The notes beneath the pieces are model-generated. The model saw nothing but the letters and a program-made list of their open reading frames with translations, was not told where the DNA came from and did not search any database. The translations under genes were made by a program, and so were the position numbers. DNA of 64,000 bases from Roseateles depolymerans (lineage in GTDB: Bacteria; Pseudomonadota; Gammaproteobacteria; Burkholderiales; Burkholderiaceae_C), in NCBI RefSeq assembly GCF_003387155.1, contig NZ_QUMT01000006.1, forward strand, positions 1 to 64,000. Direction: 5' to 3'. Numbering within the stretch: the first letter of the stretch is position 1; each line of letters starts with the position of its first letter. Below are positions 25,069 through 33,555 of this stretch, in pieces.

Positions 25069-25116
25069 GCATCGGTGACGCCATCGGTGATGACAGGTGC
25101 GGCTGCATCGGTGACG
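25069..25116. repeat. Degenerate 12-bp tandem repeat
   Basis: Units GCATCGGTGACG (25069-25080), CCATCGGTGATG (25081-25092), a degenerate unit, and GCATCGGTGACG (25105-25116) follow a 12-bp period in the rarD-csbD spacer. The remaining 140 bases of the spacer hold the csbD ribosome site and no gene. Confidence 0.55.
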
Positions 25117-25257
25117 ACGTAGGCGCGCGCTGACACGAGAACCACTGCAAGACCTGCACCGCGCACGCCCGCCCCTGCCTACCATGACTCTGTCTCCCGC
25201 AAATCCAGCCACATCGGCCAGAGCAGCGGGCTAGCAACCAACCTAAGGAGTCAAGCC

Positions 25258-25440
25258 ATGAACAAGGACCAAGTGAAGGGCGCTGTGAAGGACGCCGCCG
25301 GCAAGGTGCAACAGAAGACCGGTGAAGTCATCGGTAGCGAAGAGCAGCAAGCCAAGGGCCTGGCCAAGCAGGCTGAAGGCAAGGTGCAAAAGTCCTTCGG
25401 CGACGCCAAGGAAGTGGTCAAGGACGCCAACAAGCGCTGA
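25258..25440 (+). CDS. CsbD-family stress-response protein
   Basis: 60 aa, highly charged and helical: MNKDQVKGAVKDAAGKVQQK followed by TGEVIGSEEQQAKGLAKQAE, the standard CsbD-like sequence. These small cytoplasmic proteins are induced in stationary phase and general stress, and their biochemical role is unknown. A strong Shine-Dalgarno TAAGGAG precedes the ATG and a terminator follows at 25491, so it is a single-gene unit. Confidence 0.93.
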   Translation: MNKDQVKGAVKDAAGKVQQKTGEVIGSEEQQAKGLAKQAEGKVQKSFGDAKEVVKDANKR

Positions 25441-25490
25441 GCGCTTGAGCCGGGGAGCGGCTTTCTCTCCCTGAGCCCTTGAACAAGGAC

Positions 25491-25516
25491 AAGCGCGGCC
25501 TGGCCGCGCTTTTTCT
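25491..25516 (+). terminator. Rho-independent terminator of csbD
   Basis: The stem AAGCGCGGC-CTG-GCCGCGCTT is followed by TTTTCTTT on the plus strand, 50 bases after the csbD stop. Confidence 0.88.
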
Positions 25517-25634
25517 TTGATCGCCCCTCTGTGTCATCGGGCCCACGATGCCAACAGCTGGTTGCAATGCGCCACTGGGGGCATCCGGGCACCACCCCCT
25601 CCTTCAGGCATGATGCGCGCCGGGAGGAAGTGAC

Positions 25635-25997
25635 ATGCGCCTGATCGATGCGGCGTGCAGTGAAATCAAGACCACCGGCACCCTGACGCGTGCCGGCTTC
25701 TGGGCGCGCCAGTGCGTGCTCATCCCCTTCGTCGCGTGGATCGTGATGACGGGGCTCAAGACGGTGATGGCATGGCCCGCCCTGCTCGTGGCCCTGGTGC
25801 TGCTCGTCTCCAGTTGGGGCCGGCGCCTGCATGACCGCGGTCATTCGGCGTGGTGGCTGCTGGTCGCCCTGGTTCCCGGACTAGGCCTGCTGATCCTGCT
25901 GGTGGAATGCGGCCTGCGCGGCAGTTCCATGGCGTCGGCCCGCTTCCAGCCGACGCGTGCCGTGGACTACCTCAGCGTGCTGCCCCACATGCCCTGA
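25635..25997 (+). CDS. DUF805-family small membrane protein
   Basis: 120 aa with three hydrophobic segments. The motif GRRLHDRGHSAWWLLVALVP (residues about 62-81) is the core of DUF805 inner-membrane proteins (YhaH-like). An N-terminal GTLTRAGFWARQ matches the family opening. Shine-Dalgarno GGGAGG lies ahead of the ATG. Function unknown. Confidence 0.82.
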   Translation: MRLIDAACSEIKTTGTLTRAGFWARQCVLIPFVAWIVMTGLKTVMAWPALLVALVLLVSSWGRRLHDRGHSAWWLLVALVPGLGLLILLVECGLRGSSMASARFQPTRAVDYLSVLPHMP

Positions 25998-26037
25998 CGG
26001 GCAGACGCCGGTGCACGCCTGGCCGGCAGACAGGCAC

Positions 26038-26073
26038 ACCGGCATACCGGCATACCGGCATACCGGCATACCG
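26038..26073. repeat. Octanucleotide microsatellite
   Basis: ACCGGCAT is repeated four times in perfect tandem, followed by a half unit, in the non-coding DNA upstream of the methyltransferase gene. Confidence 0.9.
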
Positions 26074-26177
26074 ATGCTTCGCGACGGAGCCTGATGCATC
26101 AAGTCAGGCGCTGCGACTCGCATTCTCAGCGAATTGCCGATGGCTGACCCACCCGATGGGCGCCAGCATGGCAGCCC

Positions 26178-26867
26178 ATGCCGGAGCTGCCATCCATGTG
26201 CCACGACGACCATTTCCGCCCCTCGGAGTACACCGCCGCATTGCTGCGGCAGTTGTGGACACGACCGCCCTGCACCGGCCGCGTGCTGGAGCTGGGCACC
26301 GGCAGTGGCGTGGTGCTCACTGCGCTGGCGCAGGCGGGCGCTCGCGAGGTGGTGGGCGTGGACATCGAAAACGACGCGGTGCAGCGCACACGCGAACTGC
26401 TGCAGTCGCTGGGCCTCTCGTCGGCCTCGGTACTGCAAGGCGATCTGTGGGATCCGGTCGGCACGCAGCCGTTTGACCTGATCGTCTTCAATCCCCCTCA
26501 GCTGCCGGTGCAGGGTGACGCGCCGCCGTCGCCGCGGCTGCGCAGCTGGAGCGATGGCGGCCCGCAGGGACGCCGCGTGCTGGACCGTTTCCTGGAAGGA
26601 CTTCCGCTGCGGCTCACGCGCGAGGGACGTGCCCTGATCACCCACAGCAGCTTTCTCGATGCGGACCGCACGCGCGTCCATCTGGACCGCTGCGGACTCC
26701 AGGCCCAGGTCTGCCAGACCGTGACGGTGCTGATGCCGCCCTGCAAACTCGAGGTGCTGCCGCCGGGATGGGCGGATCATCACGAAGGCCGCGGGCTGCG
26801 AAGGCTCGGACCCTATCTCTTCTCGGATTTCGATGTGCTGGAGATCCGCCACGCAGCGGCCGGGTGA
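26178..26867 (+). CDS. HemK-like class I SAM-dependent methyltransferase
   Basis: 229 aa. Motif I VLELGTGSGVVLTALAQAG, the acidic loop VVGVDIE and the catalytic-type motif FDLIVFNPPQLP place it among HemK/PrmC- or RlmG-like N-methyltransferases that act on amide or base nitrogens. It lacks the N-terminal PrmC helical domain, so the substrate is not predictable. It is followed after four bases by a binding-protein/permease fusion gene, suggesting one transcript. A second ATG at 26196 is a possible start. Confidence 0.75.
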   Translation: MPELPSMCHDDHFRPSEYTAALLRQLWTRPPCTGRVLELGTGSGVVLTALAQAGAREVVGVDIENDAVQRTRELLQSLGLSSASVLQGDLWDPVGTQPFDLIVFNPPQLPVQGDAPPSPRLRSWSDGGPQGRRVLDRFLEGLPLRLTREGRALITHSSFLDADRTRVHLDRCGLQAQVCQTVTVLMPPCKLEVLPPGWADHHEGRGLRRLGPYLFSDFDVLEIRHAAAG

Positions 26868-26871
26868 TCCG

Positions 26872-28542
26872 ATGGCCCAAGGTGCGCACCCGCTGCGGCC
26901 CCGAAGGAACGGCGGGTCGCGCCGCGCTGGCCTGCTGGTGGCCTCGCTGCTGATGGCCACGCTGGCCCTGCTGCCCTGCCCGGCCTGGAGCGCAGCCGCC
27001 CTCGACCGAACCGCCCCGCTGGCGGGCGTGCGCGTCCAGGACCCCGGCGATCCCTGCGATCCTGACCTCGACATCCTCGATCGCATCCGCTGCCGAAAGG
27101 AAATCCGCATTGGTGTGCGGTCGGACTATCCCCCGTTCGGCCGCTCCACGCCTGACGGGCCACAGGGCTTCGAACCCGCGCTGGCCCGGCTGCTGGCAGA
27201 GCGCATGGGCGTGGACGTCCGCTTCGTGGAGGTCAGCGCCGCAGACCGCATGGTGGTGCTTGGCGAGGACCGTGTGGACGCGCTGATCGCCACCACCGGC
27301 CACACGCTGCAGCGGGACGAGCAGGCCCTGTTTGTACGCCCGCATTACTACGAATCCTCCACCGTGGTGGTGGGCCCCAGGCAGTCCGACCTGCATGCGC
27401 TGCGCAGCCTCGATGCCCTGGCCGGCCGCACCGTGTGCGTGACCATCGGCAATTCGACGAATGCGGAACTGGCGGTCCACGGCGCACGCCTGATGCTGTT
27501 CGGCAGCGCGGGGCGCCTGGTGGAGAAGATCCGCAATGGCACCTGCCCGCTGGCAGCGCATGACGACAGCCTGCTGCTGCCGGTGCTGCCGCCCGGCCAC
27601 GAGGTCAAGCTTTCATTCGCGCCACTGCCCTGGGGCATTGTGGTGAACCGGCGCAGCGACACGCTGGCGCGGTGGCTGGCCACTGAGCTACGCTGGCTGC
27701 ATCGGGACGGCACGCTGATGCGACTCGCCCGGACGTATGGCGTGGTGACGCCCTGGCTGGCAGCGCAGCAGGTGCGATGGTCGGCGCCGCCTTGCAGCGC
27801 GGCCTCGGCGCCGGATGTCGCCGCCTGCCTGGATCCACCGCGGGACAACCGGCTGGCCCCGACACGCATCGCTGGCGCGGCCCAGGCCGTGGAGCGCTGG
27901 CTGCAGACGCATCTGGACGTGGAGGTCACCCTGGCCATGCTCAAGACCCAGATCGCCCTGCAGCTGTTCCTGGACGGCGTCGGCTATTCGCTGGCACTGG
28001 TGGCAGGGGCGGTTTTGGCAACGGTGTTGATCGCCATGGGCTTCGGAGCGGGGCTGTCGGCGCGGAGGGCCGTGCTGCGATGGCCGCTGTCCTGCGCGCT
28101 GCTGGTGATGCAGTCCACGCCCATGGTGCTGTTCATGTCCGCCGCCGGCATGCTGCTGAGCAGCCTGGGCATGGTCACGCCGATGAAGGCCTGGGCAGTC
28201 GCCGTCGTGGTGCTGGGCCTGTTCAATGGCAGCAATGCCGGACAAGCGGTGGCCGAAGCCCGGCGCGACCTGCGCGAGAGCGGCCGGCCCAGCGGCCTGA
28301 TGGCGGCGGCTTTGCAGGCGCGGGCGCAGTTGGCGTCCTTCGCGGCGAATGCCACGCGGGGCAGCCCGGTGGCGTCGCTGATCGGCGTGCCGGAACTGCT
28401 GGCGGCGCAGACGGACATTGCGTCCTTCTCCGCCGAATCGACCACCACGTTTGGACTGCTGCTGGTGTTCTACATGGCACTGGTGTCGCTGGTGGTGATG
28501 CTGCTCAACCGGCTGCAGGCGCGTTTGCAACCGGTGGCGTGA
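26872..28542 (+). CDS. Fused periplasmic amino-acid-binding protein and ABC-type permease domain
   Basis: 556 aa. A signal peptide (about 12-40) is followed by a family-3 solute-binding (PBPb) domain at about 75-300: EIRIGVRSDYPPFGRSTPDG, then GFEPALARLLAERMGVDVRF and a second lobe with AGRTVCVTIGNSTNAEL. A spacer with four Cys follows. A C-terminal permease domain (about 370-556) has four or five helices and ends with PVASLIGVPELL, the conserved KTSLVSxIGVxEL region of amino-acid permeases. The coupling loop that normally carries EAA---G and contacts the ATPase is unrecognisable. No ATPase gene is nearby. Operon with the methyltransferase and the next permease. Confidence 0.75.
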   Translation: MAQGAHPLRPRRNGGSRRAGLLVASLLMATLALLPCPAWSAAALDRTAPLAGVRVQDPGDPCDPDLDILDRIRCRKEIRIGVRSDYPPFGRSTPDGPQGFEPALARLLAERMGVDVRFVEVSAADRMVVLGEDRVDALIATTGHTLQRDEQALFVRPHYYESSTVVVGPRQSDLHALRSLDALAGRTVCVTIGNSTNAELAVHGARLMLFGSAGRLVEKIRNGTCPLAAHDDSLLLPVLPPGHEVKLSFAPLPWGIVVNRRSDTLARWLATELRWLHRDGTLMRLARTYGVVTPWLAAQQVRWSAPPCSAASAPDVAACLDPPRDNRLAPTRIAGAAQAVERWLQTHLDVEVTLAMLKTQIALQLFLDGVGYSLALVAGAVLATVLIAMGFGAGLSARRAVLRWPLSCALLVMQSTPMVLFMSAAGMLLSSLGMVTPMKAWAVAVVVLGLFNGSNAGQAVAEARRDLRESGRPSGLMAAALQARAQLASFAANATRGSPVASLIGVPELLAAQTDIASFSAESTTTFGLLLVFYMALVSLVVMLLNRLQARLQPVA

Positions 28543-28650
28543 CCGTGCGGGGCTGTGTCCAGACGGTGGCTGGACCGCGGCAGGGATGCAACCCGCTCAC
28601 GCGCCTGCAACGACGCCAAGACAGGCCTGAAGTGATTCAAGGAGGAAGAC

Positions 28651-29454
28651 ATGTCGATGACGCTGATCCGGTTCCTGCCGGACTTCGCCCCCCACTTCCT
28701 GCAGGCTCTGGGGGTCAACCTGACGGTCGCGGCGCATGCGATGAGCGTGGGGTTCCCCGTTGGTGTGGCCCTGGGCGTGGCCCAGTTGCCGATGCAAACA
28801 TCCATGAGCACGACTCTGGATGAACGGACGGGTGGAGCGAGCAAGGCAGGGACGGCGCAGGCGCAGGGCGGGCACGTGGCACGCGTGGCGCATGGCGCGC
28901 ATCGGGCAAAAGCGGCGCATGGGGCGCATGAAACACATGAGGCGCATGAGGCGCGTGGAGCAGTAGCGGCATCGCTGCTGCGGGTCGGCGCGGGCTTGGC
29001 CCGCGTCTTGACCGCGCTGCTGCGCGCCGCCCCCGCGTTTGTTGTGATGTACGTGCTGCTGCACGCCATGCCGCCCCAATGGGGCATCGGTCCCGAGGCG
29101 GCCGTTGCGCTGGCCCTGGCGTTTTATGCGGCCGCTTATGTGGCCGACACCCTGCAGCCGGCCGTCCAGGACTGGCGCATCGGCGGCACCGCCGGGGCGC
29201 AGCTCTTTCTCACCGGGCTCGTGCGCTGTTTCTTCGTGATGGTGCTGTCCAGCGGCTTCGGCGCTGCCGTGGGGGTGGTGGAAGCCACCGCCGTCACGCT
29301 CCGTGCGCTCGAGCAGTTGCCCACCACCGCCGACCGGCTGGGCCTGATGGCCTGCGTGGTGCTGGTGTTCATCGCACTGCGACAGGCGGTCCAGGCCGGC
29401 ATGGCCGCGCTGCGCCGCTGGATCCCGGCGCGTGCGCCTCGCCCGCGACCCTGA
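28651..29454 (+). CDS. Divergent amino-acid ABC permease-like protein with Ala/His-rich insertion
   Basis: 267 aa. The first helix FLQALGVNLTVAAHAMSVGF and the later FYAAAYVADTLQPAVQDWRI resemble HisMQ/GlnP permeases, but the EAA loop reads QLFLTGLVRCFFVMVLSSGF and is not canonical. Residues about 50-110 are a hydrophilic Ala/His/Gly-rich insertion (VAHGAHRAKAAHGAHETHEA) between helices 1 and 2, encoded by imperfect GGCGCATGAGGCGCATGA-type repeats. A strong ribosome site AAGGAGGAAGAC precedes the ATG. It follows the fused binding-protein/permease gene by 108 bases. Confidence 0.7.
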   Translation: MSMTLIRFLPDFAPHFLQALGVNLTVAAHAMSVGFPVGVALGVAQLPMQTSMSTTLDERTGGASKAGTAQAQGGHVARVAHGAHRAKAAHGAHETHEAHEARGAVAASLLRVGAGLARVLTALLRAAPAFVVMYVLLHAMPPQWGIGPEAAVALALAFYAAAYVADTLQPAVQDWRIGGTAGAQLFLTGLVRCFFVMVLSSGFGAAVGVVEATAVTLRALEQLPTTADRLGLMACVVLVFIALRQAVQAGMAALRRWIPARAPRPRP

Positions 29455-29493
29455 GTCTCGCGGCACTTCTCAAGCCCCACTGCCCTGTGCAGG

Positions 29494-30747
29494 CTACATA
29501 TGCGGCCTCAGATGCTCCAATCGGTCCCGGGCAATCTGGTCTCGCCCCTTGCGGTTGAACACCGACTCCACCAGACGGAACAGATGCCGCCCCAGCCAGC
29601 CGGGCTTGCGTCCGCGCGCCACGCCCAGCTCCAGCCAGCCCAGCCAGTGCAGCGCCAGGCCCATCACCAGTCCGTCGATGAAGCCGGTCAGTGACTGCAG
29701 CGTGCCGACCGCCGAGACGGAGGCCAGCACGAACAGCGCCGGCGCCCAATAGGCATCGACGATGCCGGCCAGCGTGGCGGGCAGATGGGCGTAGAGCCAG
29801 GGCGTGCCGCTCTTGCTCCACTCCACCGCGAGCGTGTGCACCGGCAGGTCGGTCCCGCTGCGTCGCGGAAAGTCCCCCGCATCGGACACCAGCGTCTGGC
29901 CCTTGTGGATCTCCTCCATGGCCTGCAGCAGGGCATAGAGCACCGCCGGATGGATGTCCTTGCGCACCACCACGTTCACGGTGGCGGCCACCAGCGCCAC
30001 ATCCGAGGGCGGCACCGGCGCACGCAGGTCCAGGGCCCCACGGATCAGGGTCGCCGGTTTCAGGTAGTCCAGGTTGCGGGCAATGCTCAGGTGATCAGCA
30101 AAGCTCACCATGCGCAGGTCCGGATGCGCCGCCAGCCGCGCCACCAGCGGGTTGTTGGGCGCCACCATAAAGAAACCAGCGTCGTATTGCCCCATGAGCA
30201 AGGCCTCGGCGGCCTGCCTCAGCGAGCTGTGGGTGAAGCTGGTGTTGTCCGGTGTGACGCCATAACGCTGCAGCACATCGGCCGTCGCCTGCGCAGTGGC
30301 GCTGCTGCGCTGGGGCAGCACCAGGCGAAGGCCCGCGAGCTGCGCCAGCGAGGTCGGCGGCGGCAGGCTGCGCCGCATGAAGAGAAACAGCGGCTGCATC
30401 TCGACCGCACCGACCGAAAACACCTCGGGATGATCCGCCGCCCTGAGCCGCTGCGCGGTGAAGCCGATCTGCACCTGCGCGTCCGGCGCTTCCAGCCGGT
30501 CGATGATGTGCAGGCTGTCCTCCTGGTTGCGCACCTCCACCCGAAAACCGCGGGCCTGCATCATGCCGGCGTAGGCCCGCGCATGCGTGTCGAAGGAGCC
30601 GCCCACCGGTCCTGCCTGGATCACCACCTGGGCCGGCGGCATCACCTGCTCCAGCCGTCCCTCCCACAGCCACCACACGGCGGCCAGCACCAGCAGCACG
30701 CCCACACTCATGCGCGACATTCCCGACTCCCGCCACTGCGCCACCAT
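29494..30747 (-). CDS. TAXI-family TRAP transporter solute-binding protein with C-terminal anchor
   Basis: 417 aa. A membrane-inserted N-terminus (MSVGVLLVLAAVWWLWEG) leads into a TAXI binding fold (about 40-300): VIQAGPVGGSFDTHARAYAG, RLVLPQRSSATAQATADVL, MGQYDAGFFMVAPNNPLV. Unlike classical TAXI proteins, it carries a hydrophobic stretch (about 325-365, including ALFVLASVSAVGTLQSLTGF) and a basic C-terminal tail, so it should be anchored at both ends. No TRAP membrane subunit is in the window. It is convergent with the permease gene. An alternative start ATG lies nine codons downstream of 30747. Confidence 0.8.
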   Translation of the reverse strand: MVAQWRESGMSRMSVGVLLVLAAVWWLWEGRLEQVMPPAQVVIQAGPVGGSFDTHARAYAGMMQARGFRVEVRNQEDSLHIIDRLEAPDAQVQIGFTAQRLRAADHPEVFSVGAVEMQPLFLFMRRSLPPPTSLAQLAGLRLVLPQRSSATAQATADVLQRYGVTPDNTSFTHSSLRQAAEALLMGQYDAGFFMVAPNNPLVARLAAHPDLRMVSFADHLSIARNLDYLKPATLIRGALDLRAPVPPSDVALVAATVNVVVRKDIHPAVLYALLQAMEEIHKGQTLVSDAGDFPRRSGTDLPVHTLAVEWSKSGTPWLYAHLPATLAGIVDAYWAPALFVLASVSAVGTLQSLTGFIDGLVMGLALHWLGWLELGVARGRKPGWLGRHLFRLVESVFNRKGRDQIARDRLEHLRPHM

Positions 30748-30913
30748 CGGCGTGGCTCGATCATGGCGAGTGGGTGGGCGTTGGAAAGGCCTGGGGGCAC
30801 GATCGCGGCGTTTTGGAAGCGCAATATCCGCAGCATGCTGAGCGCAGCGCGGGATGTCCCAGCGTCAGCGTTGCGCGCGACCGACGTCCTGCCGGGCGGC
30901 TCGCTGCAGACGT

Positions 30914-30946
30914 AAAAAAGCGCCGCGGCCCGAAGGCGGCGGCGCC
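30914..30946 (-). terminator. Rho-independent terminator downstream of ahpF
   Basis: On the minus strand a GGCGCCGCCGCC-TTCG-GGCCGCGGCGC stem is followed by six T, about 50 bases after the ahpF stop. The rest of the spacer up to 30747 is the short shared upstream/downstream DNA with no gene seen. Confidence 0.82.
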
Positions 30947-30995
30947 AAGGTCATCCCAAAGGACAACAGCGGATCCGTTGCAGATCAGTGGCGGA

Positions 30996-32549
30996 TCAGT
31001 TTCGGATGAGGTGATCAAAGGCCGACAGGGCCGCCTTCGCACCATCACCGGCCGCGATGATGATCTGCTTGTAGGGCACGGTGGTCGCATCCCCGGCGGC
31101 GAACACACCGGGCACCGAAGTCTGGCCCTTGGCATCCACGATGATCTCGCCGTGCTTGGACAGTTCCACCACACCGCGCAGCCACTCGGTGTTGGGCACC
31201 AGGCCGATCTGCACAAACACGCCTTCCAGTTCAATGCGGCGGGCTTCGCCGGTCGCGCGGTCGGTGTAGTTCAGGCCGTTGAGCTTGCCGCCTGCGCCGG
31301 TGAACTCGGTGGTCTGCGCCTGCTTGATGATGGTGACGTTGGACAGGCTCTCCAGCTTCTTCACCAGCACCGCATCGGCACGCAACTGGTCACCGAACTC
31401 CAGCAGCGTCACATGGGCCACCAGACCGGCCAGGTCGATGGCGGCTTCCACGCCGGAGTTGCCGCCGCCGATCACCGCCACGCGCTTGCCCTTGAACAGC
31501 GGGCCGTCGCAGTGCGGGCAGTAGGCCACACCCTTGTTCTTGTATTCCTCTTCGCCCGGCACATTCACATTGCGCCAGCGGGCGCCGGTCGACAGGATCA
31601 CGGTCTTGCTCTTGAGCGAGGCCCCGTTGGCCAGTTGCACCTCGATCAGGCCGCCCGGCGTCGCCGACGGGATCAGCTTGTCGGCGCGCTGCAGGTTCAT
31701 CACGTCCACGCCGTAGTCCTTCACATGGGACTCCAGCGCCATGGCGAACTTGGGACCGTCGGTGGACAGCACCGAGATGTAGTTCTCGATGGCCAGCGTG
31801 TCGTTGACCTGACCGCCGAAGCGCTCGGCCGCCACACCGGTGCGGATGCCCTTGCGAGCGGCATACACCGCGGCCGCAGCACCGGCCGGGCCACCACCCA
31901 CCACCAGCACGTCAAAGGCTTCCTTGGACGACAGCTTGGCTGCGTCCTTGGCACCGGCGTTGGTGTCCAGCTTGGCGACGATCTCTTCCACCGTCATGCG
32001 GCCCGAGCCGAAGTGCGAGCCGTTCAGGTAGACCGCCGGCACCGCCATGATTTCGCGGGCATTGACCTCGTCCTGGAACAGGCCGCCGTCGATGATCACG
32101 GTCTTGACGCGGGGGTTCAGCACCGCCATGAGCGACAGGGCCTGCACCACGTCCGGGCAGTTGTGGCAGGACAGGGACATGTACACCTCGAAGGCGTAGT
32201 CGCCGTCCAGGCCCTTGACCTGGTCGATGGTGGACTGCTCCACCTTGGGCGGATGGCCGCCGGTCCACAGCAGGGCCAGCACCAGGGAGGTGAACTCGTG
32301 GCCCAGCGGGATGCCGGCAAAGCGCAGGCTTTGCTCGGTGCCGGTGCGCTTGAGGCTGAACGACGGGCGGCGGGCATCGTTGCCGTCCAGCTTCAGGGTG
32401 ATCTTGTCGGACATCGCGTCGATGTCCTGCAGCAGCTGCTTGAGCTGCGCCGAGCTCTCAGAGTCGTTCAGCGAGGCCTCGATCTCGAACGGAAGCGTCA
32501 CCCGCTCCAGGTAGGCCTTGAGCTGCGCCTTCAGGTTGTCGTCCAACAT
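30996..32549 (-). CDS. ahpF: Alkyl hydroperoxide reductase subunit F
   Basis: 517 aa flavoprotein that passes electrons from NADH to AhpC. The N-terminal tandem thioredoxin-like domain has [11 protein letters not shown] (about 129-139). The FAD-binding segment is [20 protein letters not shown] (about 211-230), the redox centre CPHCDGPLF is at about 343-351, and the NAD-binding [19 protein letters not shown] follows. FAD-anchoring GVFAAGDAT is near the C-terminus. It is downstream of ahpC with a 194-base spacer containing a large stem-loop. Confidence 0.97.
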   Translation of the reverse strand: MLDDNLKAQLKAYLERVTLPFEIEASLNDSESSAQLKQLLQDIDAMSDKITLKLDGNDARRPSFSLKRTGTEQSLRFAGIPLGHEFTSLVLALLWTGGHPPKVEQSTIDQVKGLDGDYAFEVYMSLSCHNCPDVVQALSLMAVLNPRVKTVIIDGGLFQDEVNAREIMAVPAVYLNGSHFGSGRMTVEEIVAKLDTNAGAKDAAKLSSKEAFDVLVVGGGPAGAAAAVYAARKGIRTGVAAERFGGQVNDTLAIENYISVLSTDGPKFAMALESHVKDYGVDVMNLQRADKLIPSATPGGLIEVQLANGASLKSKTVILSTGARWRNVNVPGEEEYKNKGVAYCPHCDGPLFKGKRVAVIGGGNSGVEAAIDLAGLVAHVTLLEFGDQLRADAVLVKKLESLSNVTIIKQAQTTEFTGAGGKLNGLNYTDRATGEARRIELEGVFVQIGLVPNTEWLRGVVELSKHGEIIVDAKGQTSVPGVFAAGDATTVPYKQIIIAAGDGAKAALSAFDHLIRN

Positions 32550-32602
32550 CGTTACTTCCTTTCTTGCTTGTCTTGTTCAAGCGCTAAGCGACTTTGAGAA
32601 CC

Positions 32603-32649
32603 GGCCTCCCCGGATCATTCCGATCCTTTTGAATGATCACGGGGCGGCC
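32603..32649. repeat. Stem-loop in the ahpC-ahpF spacer
   Basis: Imperfect 18-bp arms at 32603-32620 (GGCCTCCCCGGATCATTC) and 32631-32649 with a 10-base loop. No U-run follows on the minus strand, so it is not a classic terminator; an mRNA-stabilising or processing role that sets the ahpC:ahpF ratio is inferred. Confidence 0.6.
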
Positions 32650-32743
32650 AGCATCCCACCCGCAAGCCCCGAGGGCCCGCGAGTGTTGCATTGGCAAAGA
32701 TTGGGTGAGGAGCATCCTCAACCGAATCCGGCGGGGGCAGGCG

Positions 32744-33307
32744 TTAGATCTTGCCGACCAGATCCAGCGACGGGGTCAGGGTCTTCTCGCCGTCGTTCCA
32801 CTTGGCGGGGCAGACCTGGCCCGGGTGCTCGGCCACGTACTTGGCAGCCTTGACCTTGCGCAGGGTTTCCTTGACGTCACGGGCGATGGCGTTGTCGTGC
32901 ACTTCAGCGGTCTTGATCACGCCTTCCGGGTTGATCACGAACGTGCCGCGCAGGGCCAGGCCTTCTTCCGGGATGTGCACGCCGAAGGCGTTGGTCAGGG
33001 CGTGGGTCGGGTCACCGATCAGGGGGAACTTGGCCTTGCCGACGGCCGGCGAGGTTTCGTGCCACACCTTGTGCGAGAAGTGGGTGTCGGTGGTGACGAT
33101 GTAGACCTCGGCGCCCAGCTTCTGGAACTCGGCGTAGTTGTCAGCGGCGTCTTCGACTTCGGTCGGGCAGTTGAAGGTGAAGGCGGCCGGCATGAAGATC
33201 AGCACAGACCACTTGCCCTTGAGCGACTCTTCCGTCACTTCAATGAACTTGCCGTTGTGGAAGGCTTGTGCCTTGAAGGGTTGCACTTGGGTATTGATCA
33301 GGGACAT
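32744..33307 (-). CDS. ahpC: Alkyl hydroperoxide reductase peroxiredoxin subunit C
   Basis: 187 aa typical 2-Cys peroxiredoxin reducing H2O2, organic peroxides and peroxynitrite. The peroxidatic Cys is in AFTFNCPTEVEDAA (about residue 47) and the resolving Cys in HPGQVCPAKW (about 166). GGLG/YF-like features of sensitive peroxiredoxins are hinted at by the complete C-terminal extension. Reduced by AhpF encoded just downstream. A large peroxide-responsive regulator region may lie upstream. Confidence 0.97.
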   Translation of the reverse strand: MSLINTQVQPFKAQAFHNGKFIEVTEESLKGKWSVLIFMPAAFTFNCPTEVEDAADNYAEFQKLGAEVYIVTTDTHFSHKVWHETSPAVGKAKFPLIGDPTHALTNAFGVHIPEEGLALRGTFVINPEGVIKTAEVHDNAIARDVKETLRKVKAAKYVAEHPGQVCPAKWNDGEKTLTPSLDLVGKI

Positions 33308-33345
33308 CTCTCGTCTCGCTGTTGGGTTGATGGGATGGAGAGATC

Positions 33346-33407
33346 ATAGGGGCGCATCCCTATTGGCGGAGTTGAATTCCCCAATGAGGCCTATTGTCCC
33401 AGGCTAT
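33346..33407 (-). promoter_or_regulatory. Possible OxyR-type control region of ahpC
   Basis: Four ATAG/CTAT tetramers (33346, 33360, 33391 and 33404) and an ATTGG/CCAAT dyad lie 40-100 bases upstream of ahpC. OxyR sites consist of four such tetramers at 7-base intervals; here the intervals are 9-27, so the match is partial. Regulation by OxyR is plausible for ahpC but not proved by this sequence. Confidence 0.3.
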
Positions 33408-33555
33408 TGACGAAGACCATTGATTTGCGTCATCTCATAGTCATCATTGATAGGCCAGGAGCGGCGGAAGTTCAAGCCGTTCGCGCACCGAGTACCGTGC
33501 GCCGCGCGGGCGCGCAGCGCTACTGATCCGCTGAGCCTCGCCCGCCCCCTCAGCC

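Noticed and set aside
26036-26080. CRISPR-like short repeats
   Set aside because: The units are contiguous 8-mers without spacers and no cas genes exist in the window.
33346-33407. Canonical OxyR site upstream of ahpC
   Set aside because: ATAG/CTAT tetramers are present but not at the 7-base spacing of the consensus; kept only as a low-confidence feature.
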